Assembly: GCA_028565635.1 (NCBI GenBank)
Contig: JAOXYB010056933.1
Span: 1-11,049, forward strand
Length of the DNA stretch: 11,049 nucleotides
From: Phoronis ovalis
Lineage: Eukaryota; Phoronida; Phoronidae
Direction of reading: 5' to 3'
In this document: positions 1-7,100 of the stretch, piece by piece
Position numbering within the stretch: position 1 is the stretch's first letter
Layout: each line of letters starts with the position of its first letter
Position numbers and translations under genes: made by a program
The notes under the pieces: generated by a model
The model's input: only the letters and a program-made list of their open reading frames with translations
What the model was told of the DNA's origin: nothing
The model's database searches: none

Positions 1-480
1 AATGATTCATTTAAGCATGAAACCTAATAAAACACCAACCTTTTTTGCAAAATTCAGCTGGCAGATAAGAGTTCCCCGCATTTTCAGCTGGTTGGTAAAT
101 TAAAAATTCAGCTTACTGGTGAGTGGGGAACAGAGATTGCCTTCCAAGCTACATTACCAAATGCTTTATCTAAACATGAAACATGTGAAAAAATATGTTG
201 GTTGTTATAATCAGCGCTCCAGCAATGCCTCTCTTCTAAAAGCTATTGCTATAGTTAGGCAGCAACAATCAATTGCTGGATAACACAAACATCATTAAAA
301 TATCTACACTTCTGCATGACTTTTAAACAGGAGAATTAAAATACTGGTATATCAAAGCAGCAACGAAGATATTTGACAATTAGGTATACACCAATAGCAT
401 GCAGCCCAGCAATATCATAAAATTGCATGTTGCGAGCGTAACATATTGACTAAATTTTACTTCAGTTAAATTTAAAGTCA
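1..480. other. 5' flank of the lectin gene
   Basis: No complete gene is seen. TTCAGCTGG occurs at 53-61 and 83-91, with a third partial copy at 107. GTTCCCC (71-77) and GGGGAAC (125-131) form a loose inverted pair. A small open frame at 176-283 resembles the lectin stalk repeat. No convincing TATA box was identified. Confidence 0.4.
176..283 (+). pseudogene. Possible remnant of a lectin-type stalk exon
   Basis: A 35-codon open frame that includes VKKYVGCYNQ. The lectin exon 1 has VKYVGNYKS at 836-865. At DNA level, about 20 of 25 bases match with one gap (190-214 against 839-863). This suggests a duplicated fragment of the stalk-coding sequence or a neighbouring paralogue's exon. No splice sites are convincing. 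The match is short and AT-rich, so chance is possible. Confidence 0.25.
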
Positions 481-521
481 TAGTGTACAAAGGAAAGACG
501 GTGTCGTCACTAAATTCAAAT

Positions 522-906
522 ATGGAGATCAACTATATTCTAATTCTGCTTGGCATGGGAATCTTAGCTGGTCACTCAGATGGTCAATTGACAATCACAA
601 ACACGCCAATGTTTCAATTGCTGCCTGGACAAGGAAATAACCTAGAAACCGTGATTCAGACGCCGGTCAATAAGGTTGCAGCTTTGGAAAATCAACTCGG
701 TGCTGGACTGAAAAATGTTGAAATGGTGCTTGCAAAATTATTAGACAAAGCAACAAGTGAAAAGAAACCAGCAGAAGTTAAGTATACTGAACAGTATAAA
801 GTATTAGACAAACCATCAAGTGAAAAGAAACCATTAGTTAAGTATGTTGGGAATTATAAATCAGTTAAATATTACCAACAAGGGTATGATCTGTATGTCT
901 TTGTCA
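522..906 (+). CDS. Lectin exon 1: signal peptide and VKY-repeat stalk
   Basis: The exon encodes a signal peptide of about 20 residues, a region with leucine/valine spacing that could form a short helix (VNKVAALENQLGAGLKNVEMV), and then two imperfect repeats of about 21 residues. Each repeat has an LDK, a SEKKP and a VKY block; a third, shorter VKY block follows. The donor at 907 (GTGATT) is weak, but it is the one whose phase (1) fits the acceptor at 996-997. A stronger-looking GTATGT at 842 gives a phase with no usable open acceptor that I could find. A TGACTAA followed by a pyrimidine tract and CAG (446-465) could be an acceptor for a 5' UTR intron. Confidence 0.6.
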
Positions 907-2219
907 GTGATTAATACAACATGCTTGAAATTTCAAAAAAACGTAATGAAATTATACAGAAATATCAACTGACAACTACATATTTTTATACCATTAGTAT
1001 TCGACAAATGTCAGATGGGTTTCAAAGAGTTTAAAGACTCCTGTTATTATTTTGAGAAAGAGGCCGCCACGTGGTGGGAAGCAAAGAAACTATGTGCTGG
1101 AAAGGAGGCTGCACTGGTAGCTGTTGAAACACGAGAAGAAGATGCATTCATCATAAAAACTCTGTCTTCATTACCAGGTAAACAGGGCGACTCAAAGTAA
1201 CTTGAATGATTTCTTTTTATGTAACTAATATTTTAAACACGTACCCTAGTCCAGCTATTCAAGATATTCACAAAAAATAGATAATATGTCCTATAGGTTG
1301 CAGGCCTATTTTATAATGTGCTACTCAAACATTGGAGGATTAAGTATTATTAAGTTATTCAGTAATATTTTTTAAAATTCACCGATGACATTATTAATTT
1401 CATAACTATAACCATTTCTGGATAACGTGGCATATCAAGATAGTATGCCAAACACAACATATATTCTTGAATTTTAAATTTGATTTAATGCCGCAGATAT
1501 TGCTCATTGGTGATCTTTGTAGCTAACAAATTCAAAGCCGTAAAAAACGCATGTTGGTTCAATTCCAAATAGTGCAAGAAGTGTATTAAATAAACCAGCT
1601 CGCCAAATCAAATATAGACCATATATATCATATAGTTTTAAATAAGATTATTTTTATCATACATTATTTCGTCCCACCCTGTATAAACAGTTTTAATAAA
1701 TACATTGATTTTAAATATAATCTAGAGTGAAAAGCAAACTTCTTTTTTAATACTGCCAATCCCAGATCCAGCTGGTTTAGTAGATAGTCCGTAGATCTAG
1801 TCAGGCAAAGCAAAAATAGTTGTTTTTGCTAAAACAAGCAAAATTACAAGATTCCGCAAAACGGAATTTCAAAATTGATATTATATGGTCAAAAAATACA
1901 TAGAGATAGAAATTGTAAATGCACGACCAGAAATACAAATTTTTCTGTTAGTATTATACCATAATGACATGATTCAGCTATATACTTCACATGCAAAACT
2001 ATCTTTTAGGGACATTTACGTCATACTACACAGGAGGTAAAAAAGGAAACAATAACACATGGTTATGGGACTCCACTGGATTACAAATTGGATCTTATCA
2101 ACCTTGGAAATGTACCCAATCACGATTGCCTAGTCTATTGGAACGGGAACAAGTTTGCAAAATGGCACGATCATTATTGCAACACGAAAAACATAATGTC
2201 ATACATCTGTGAGAATTAA
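522..2219 (+). CDS. Secreted C-type lectin gene, three exons, frame break in exon 3
   Basis: Encodes a secreted protein with one C-type lectin domain (CTLD), a fold that binds sugars or other surface ligands outside the cell. My splice model is 522-906, 998-1177 and 2010-2219. Both introns are GT-AG and phase 1. The first ATG after an in-frame stop (447-449) is at 522 and starts a hydrophobic signal peptide (MEINYILILLGMGILAG). A short lysine-rich stalk and then the CTLD follow. All six cysteines of a long-form CTLD are visible: CQMGF, SCYYF, LCAG, HDC, HYC and YIC. The last three are in a different frame from the earlier part, because the frame changes at about 2107-2109. As read, the protein loses the C-terminal third of the domain. 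It may be a pseudogene, a broken allele or a sequence error. The family is clear; the exon 1 to exon 2 junction is less so. Confidence 0.75.
998..1177 (+). CDS. Lectin exon 2: first half of the CTLD
   Basis: The exon encodes the first half of a long-form CTLD. It opens with C-Q-M-G-F-K-E-F-K-D-S-C-Y-Y-F, the family's Cys-x-x-Gly-aromatic and Ser-Cys-Tyr-Tyr-Phe start. Then come the helix with W-x-x-A and Cys (WWEAKKLC), the A-x-L-V-A-V-E core strand, and the E-E-D-A-F helix. The acceptor is TTTTTATACCATTAG ending at 997. The donor is CAG|GTAAAC at 1178, leaving one base (phase 1). Confidence 0.8.
1178..2009 (+). other. Lectin intron 2 (832 bp)
   Basis: A GT-AG intron with no coding sequence that I can support. 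It is AT-rich. It contains two small perfect hairpins close together: arms AGCAAAAA and TTTTTGCT at 1809-1816 and 1823-1830, and arms ATTCCG and CGGAAT at 1851-1856 and 1862-1867. Nothing else stands out. Confidence 0.65.
2010..2219 (+). CDS. Lectin exon 3: second half of the CTLD, frameshifted
   Basis: The acceptor TCTTTTAG ends at 2009. Two bases (gg) complete the Gly codon left by exon 2, so the phase matches exactly. The first frame (2012-2107) encodes YYTGG, then TWLWDSTG, then YQPW, which are the CTLD middle-strand motifs. The second frame (2109-2219) encodes NVPNHDC, LVYW, KWHDHYC and MSYICEN, then the TAA stop. These are the family's end motifs in the correct order, so the two halves belong together and have gone out of frame between 2107 and 2109. 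In the EPN/QPD position there is V-P-N, and in the WND position W-H-D. Confidence 0.75.
   Translation, partial: GHLRHTTQEVKKETITHGYGTPLDYKLDLINLGNVPNHDCLVYWNGNKFAKWHDHYCNTKNIMSYICEN
2107..2109 (+). pseudogene. Frame break in lectin exon 3
   Basis: The upstream CTLD frame ends in recognisable Tyr-Gln-Pro-Trp (Trp codon 2105-2107). The downstream recognisable frame resumes with Asn at 2109. Staying in the first frame runs through unrelated sequence to a stop. The Trp codon tgg and the expected Gly codon gga overlap in TTGGAAAT. The family usually has a few residues between the conserved Trp and the Gly before the Pro-Asn. This suggests loss of about 5 or 8 bases between GG pairs, rather than one extra base, but I cannot tell from one sequence. 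Confidence 0.6.
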
Positions 2220-2539
2220 ACCGAAATAACCTAATTTTTGTATTATAACTAATCACGACATGATGATAATTTACGTTGATTGCAAACAAGAAATTGACAG
2301 AAACTGATTGAATATTCATTGGTTTGGTTTAGTTTTAAACTGAACAAGGAGATGAGCTTAATGTTTTGTATTATTTTTGAATCGGGGGAATATTAAGCTA
2401 TTTTAAAACATTACGGTCGCTTGAATGGCATCCTAGGTGTTAGGATTTATACTTAGAAGTAAATATTTTGAATTAAGTGATCGATGGACAAAACAATAAT
2501 ACATTAATTAAATAAATTCTTGTTACATAGTGCACTTCC

Positions 2540-2583
2540 AAAAATCAGTATGTAAAGCAATAAATTAATAAAGACTGATTTTT
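2540..2583 (+). terminator. Stem-loop holding two AATAAA signals (lectin 3' end)
   Basis: A perfect 10-bp inverted repeat (AAAAATCAGT at 2540-2549, ACTGATTTTT at 2574-2583) encloses a 24-nt loop. The loop holds AATAAA at 2559-2564 and again at 2567-2572. Another AATAAA lies at 2511-2516. These sit about 300-350 bases after the lectin stop, a normal place for polyadenylation. That the signals are used is inference. Confidence 0.45.
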
Positions 2584-3700
2584 ATTTATCTTCATATACA
2601 TTTTATACTGAGATCCGTCTCTTTTGAAAAGTTAGTCAACCTAGCGATATGGTAATGTTTGATAGACCGTAATCAATTTGGAAAATGGTCCAGAACACAC
2701 ACACATTAACTGGCAGCATACACCGGGGAAGTATACGTTATGTTCACAACACATAACTCTGATAAAAAGTGCATAACGAAATAATACTGGGGCACGAGTG
2801 TAGTACTTGTTACTTCATTCACATAACTCTGCCTTTGCATGGGCTTGAAAAGATGCCCGGTGGTTTCTTGGGTATATTTTGGGGTGGGATGTGCCACCGA
2901 GGGTAACATTTTTGGACTAATTCTATACTATAATTTGGACACCGAAATATACCAAAAATTCCAAAATGAACCCCGAAATATGCCAAAGAATTCCGCGAAA
3001 ACCTATCACAAAATATGCCAACTGTCGACATGTGGAATGAACATCCGATGTCATAAATAGTGTATAGTGCATTCGTTATTTGTTTTATTATAGATATTAT
3101 TCACTATTTCGCTTAAAAAGCAAACCCGAAATATGCCTCTCCAAAGATATCTTAACTATGGTTCAAAAACAATACCCAAAACATAATACCTCAGGTGCAG
3201 AAAAGATATCCTGAAATATAAAATATACTAAAATTCGTCAGAAAAGGTTTCCAGATAATTGGAAAGTGATGTGGCTGATGCATCGAAAAATGCTGTAAAA
3301 ATGTATCTTAAACAGGGTGCAAAATACGGAGTATTTTATTGTAGTGACATATGTGTTCACAACTGTTACATAGCATAAAAGTCCACATTTAACCAAATCA
3401 TAAAGTCTACTTAATTCAAAATGAAATTCCATTCCAATTTTTAAAATATATGCAGAATGGTTCCGACAATGGCATAATTTCACCCAGCCCTAATGGGCTT
3501 ATAATTCTGAGATTTTCTCCTACGATTATTTAAATAATTGAACATTTCTTGTAAAAAGGCTTTAAATTGGCATTTCTTCAAGTAAGAACAACATTGCTTC
3601 GAGGTCTCTCGATTGTTTCCGGTTAGTGTCGCCCCTATTAAAGGTGGTATCCCGTCCTCCCGCTTGAAGTCGCTTATTTGTAGGCGTTTATCCAAATCAG
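2584..3700. other. Intergenic stretch with short repeats, no gene supported
   Basis: Short open frames on both strands show no family motifs or splice logic. The region contains a small hairpin (GTTATGT 2737-2743, ACATAAC 2751-2757), the CATAACTCT word twice (2752-2760 and 2822-2830), and the CCGAAATAT repeat cluster described separately. Confidence 0.5.
2868..3137. repeat. CCGAAATATRCC repeat cluster with an inverted copy
   Basis: Two adjacent copies of a 31-bp unit start at 2942 and 2973, each reading CCGAAATAT(A/G)CCAAA and then AATTCC. A decayed third copy starts near 3008 and an isolated core lies at 3126-3137. An inverted copy (CTTGGGTATATTTTGGGG) lies at about 2867-2884; its reverse complement matches 2971-2988 at 15 of 18 bases. 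Origin unknown. Confidence 0.5.
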
Positions 3701-3739
3701 CCAATAACATTGCTCGTCCAGTAATTGGGACACATCCGG
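3701..3739 (+). promoter_or_regulatory. Candidate promoter elements of the carrier gene
   Basis: A CCAAT box (CAGCCAATAA, CCAAT at 3701-3705) and a reverse CCAAT (ATTGG, 3724-3728) lie 23 bases apart. ACATCCGG (3732-3739) follows; its reverse strand, CCGGATGT, is ETS-like. The cluster is about 300 bases upstream of the SLC25A15 start, in locally less AT-rich DNA. NF-Y and ETS/GABP sites are common at promoters of nuclear genes for mitochondrial proteins. Short motifs can occur by chance, so this is tentative. Confidence 0.3.
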
Positions 3740-4034
3740 TTGTAAACTAGATCTAGCCAAAGGAGTATAAGAGTGGTTCCACTCACTGCAAGTTCTTGGC
3801 ACTTTTACTTAAGATAAAGAAGTGACAACTGTTCCAAAAGATCAATTGTTATGTGACAAACAGAAGGTGTTGTATGTACACTTTGAATATAAATATTTCT
3901 GGGAGTATTATTATTGCGTCATACTAATACCACTACTGGGATCATACTCCTTAGAGTTGAGTTATAGTGCTTTTATTGGTCCAACATTCTGTGATTGTTT
4001 TCATAGCTGAACGTAGACGAACTGACATTCCACA
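3740..4034 (+). other. Probable 5' UTR and proximal promoter of the carrier gene
   Basis: No coding motif is seen. An in-frame TGA at 4023-4025, twelve bases before the ATG, supports 4035 as the start codon unless an unseen intron intervenes. GTATAAGAG near 3765 could be a weak TATA-like sequence. The transcription start cannot be fixed from sequence alone. Confidence 0.35.
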
Positions 4035-4152
4035 ATGGCTTCAGAAGTGGCTGATGCAGTTTTAGTCGAAAGGACAGATGACGACAGAAAGGCGCCTTCT
4101 GCGGCAAAGCATACGCTTGATGCTACCATAGATTTTATTGGTGGGGTAAATG
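4035..4152 (+). CDS. SLC25A15: SLC25A15 exon 1
   Basis: Encodes the hydrophilic N-terminal extension and the start of the first transmembrane helix (DATIDFIGGVNG). The ATG sits in CCACAATGG, and an in-frame stop lies twelve bases upstream. The donor G|GTAAGA at 4153 is strong and leaves phase 1. Confidence 0.82.
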
Positions 4153-7100
4153 GTAAGAAATGCTAGATTGTTAATAGTTCTAGCTTTATCACCCTACTAT
4201 CATTACCCTGCGGTCGCAGGTCAGCAAACGTATGATCATAAAGCTAGGACCACATTCTTTAACTCATAATACACGTCAATCCAAATGAACCAACAATGAC
4301 AGATAAAATTCAGATGATAAAATTCTCTCAAATAATTCAAAAATTTATACAACTGCTCCCGTACAACTATTATTACACCCAAATGACTTGTTTTGTGTAC
4401 CAGTATGAATCTGTACACACGGTGTTTACAGAGTGGGAATAGTTTCATGCTGCTAGGGTGAAGTAAGCATAATAACACCCTTTACCACTAGTTTAGAGTA
4501 CTTGTTAACAGTAAACAATCTAGATCGAAGGTGAGTTCATCTATAAACTTTTATTCAAATATTTGGCAGGTTTGAATAGAAATAAGGAATATATTAACTC
4601 CTAAAGCCCAAGGCATTGAAATAGCAAATTTGTTACGTCATGGCTGTGTTCACTGCCCAGCTCATATGCCTCGGCTGGTTGTATGCTTGATATTTATGTA
4701 AAATATATTGTTCTTATAATGTTGCTCCTATATGCAATTCTGGCTCTATATATATTTGATGCCGTAGCATGTGTTGAAATCGTATAATATGCATTTTGTG
4801 AATTGTGATCCATTTACCAACCCTTGTCAAAAATAGACTATTCAGGTGCCAATTATGTTATGCATAAAGCTTTAAAGTTCATTTGAATAATTCTTATATT
4901 AGAGTTATCAGGCCTACCTAACCAGCGTGTACTCGAACCATCAATCTGCACTCGTACACCTGTTTCCTACCATTCAAACCCTTTTTCAAGTGTCGTACCA
5001 GAATTCCTGCGACGCAAATTGTTATTTCTGCTGATTTGCGCAAATTGCCAAGAACTCGAACAGATTTCCTGAAACTAGAACAGCAATTCCGGAGACTTGA
5101 AACAGCAGGTTTGAGTCACCAGAAATCTGTCTGAGTTCCTGGCAGTTTGTGTGAGTCGGTGGAAATGACAGTTTAAGTATCAGGAATTTAGGTGCGAAAC
5201 CCAGAAAAAGGGTAGGAAACAGGTGCAGATTGACATGCGGCTTATGTAGGCCTGGTTATTACCATTTTGTTATCAATGACATGTTTCTCTTAAAGATCTA
5301 TGTCTACGTTTATTTTAATACTTTGGAACACTATATGCATGCATTATGAATACCATTATATAATAATAATACATAATAAATGTATAATGTATTTCGATTA
5401 ATATTATCTTTTCTGTAGGTGGTTTTGCTACTGTGTATGTAGGTCAACCTCTGGATACAGTGAAAGTTAAGATGCAGACTTTCTCTCATCTGTACAAAAA
5501 TGCATATCAATGTTTTATACAAACATTCAAGCAAGATGGTATAAGAGGTTTATATGCTGGTACTGTGCCAGCATTGGCTGCAAACATAGCAGAGAACTCT
5601 GTACTGTTTATGGCTTATGGTATCTGCCAAAAATTCGTAATTAAATTAACAGGAAAAGAGGAAGTATCGAGAATGACTGCTTTAGAAAATGCATCCGCAG
5701 GGTTTTTTGCAGCTTTCTTTTCATCAATAACCTTATGTCCAACTGAGTTAGTTAAATGTCGTTTACAAGCAATGAGAGAAACGTGTACATTAAGAGGAGA
5801 AGATCCTAGAGTAGTTCTTAGAAATGTGTAAGTGATAAAATGTTTTCCAAGTTAAACTCTTTGTAACTGAAAGCAGTGCAGCTTATATTTAACTAAAAAA
5901 TAATAGATGGTTATCGATCTTTAATTCAGTAAAAGTACTTAATATTTGTATTTGAAAGGATTGAACTTCTAAAGTATTAAAGTTATTAGGTCTAACGTTT
6001 GGGGATTATCAGGTTACCTGTATTGGAACTATCTTCCCACCAGGTAATGCTTCTATTACTGTGATGTATCCAAAGGTATGAACAGAAATCTGGTGGAAAA
6101 TAATAGCTTTATTAATGCTGGCAACTTTTAGTGGAAATCGTTTTCTTATGTTCTGCCATAGCAGGATATGATGACGTTTTGAAAATACTTAAAAACATTT
6201 CTCAACAGACAAAGTATTTTAATAAAATGTTTTTTAAGTAGCTTCATCCAAAAAAGGATTTTATACTTAGTACAGAATTTTATCACCTTAAAGTTTATAC
6301 TTATTAGTTCAGAAGGTTAAATGTCGATGTCCATTGTCAGCTGATCAGTAAGGCATAACTGTTAGATTCTAGTATATGTATGTGTATAACTAGAAAATTC
6401 AATTTCAGAGGGCCCTGGTCTGTTACAAGAGATATATTAAAGGCAGAAGGTATTCGTGGAATTTATGTTGGATTTACACCTACATTGATGAGAGAAATGC
6501 CAGGATACTTCTTCTTCTTTGGAGGATATGAAATTGCTAGAGGCTTACTAACACCTAAGGGTAAAACGAAAGAAGAAATAGGTAAATGTGCATGCATGCA
6601 TATATGTGTGCTAAAGTAACACAACAGTATCAAGAAAAATCTGCTGATTTACGGAACAGATATATTTGTGAAGGCATTCTTGCTTTTCATTAACACAGTA
6701 TCTCACTTTTAATTAGTTTGTCCATGTTATGAACATGTTGGTACACCACAAAGTGTAGGCAATGGCAAGCAAACTGGTGGAGGACTGTGTTTTAACAATT
6801 GCACAGTTGGAACTGGTTCCACTAAGCTTAATGGTTGTAATTTTCATCGATTGTAGTATTCAAAAATAGTACTGTCTATTGCATGCGACTGTTCCTGTTT
6901 CATAAATAAAGTATCACAAATGATTTTGTAGTTAAAGTAATTTGTTTAAAGCGGATTAAATCACACTACTATTACTTAATTATACCTTTTAAAAGGTCCT
7001 TTTAGAACAGCCATAGCTGGTGGTATTGGTGGAGTTTCCCTTTGGTTAGCCATATTTCCTGCTGATGTTGTGAAATCTCGAGTGCAAGTATCCTGTACAT

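Larger units (their letters stand above)
4153..5418 (+). other. SLC25A15 intron 1 (1266 bp)
   Basis: No extra exon is seen, and the phases across it already match. It contains a 72-base imperfect palindrome near its 5' end (4178-4249) and a complete 346-bp foldback element (4909-5254). The remainder is AT-rich and without recognised structure. Confidence 0.75.

Noticed and set aside
842-847. GTATGT as the exon 1 donor of the lectin
   Set aside because: It is a better consensus than 907, but its phase requires an acceptor whose exon hits a stop before the CTLD.
2107-2109. A very short intron explaining the lectin frame change
   Set aside because: There is no room for an intron between the two conserved coding blocks, and no GT-AG pair fits.
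2098-2319. Minus-strand open frame over lectin exon 3
   Set aside because: It is antisense to a clear CTLD exon and has no motifs of its own.
3480-3710. Minus-strand open frame of 76 codons upstream of the carrier
   Set aside because: It has no recognisable domain, no splice partner and a compositional shift near its C-terminal end. It overlaps the candidate promoter, and its length can arise by chance.
3822-4010. Plus-strand open frame of 62 codons just before the carrier ATG
   Set aside because: It starts on GTG, lacks motifs, and lies in the probable 5' UTR in a different frame from the carrier.
4178-4249. MicroRNA precursor
   Set aside because: The size is suitable, but the arms pair only at the ends and centre, leaving the expected duplex region mostly unpaired.
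6010-6096. Possible small transposon in intron 2 based on CAGGTTACCTG and CCACCAG/CTGGTGG
   Set aside because: The inverted matches are only about 7 bp with no consistent ends or target duplication.
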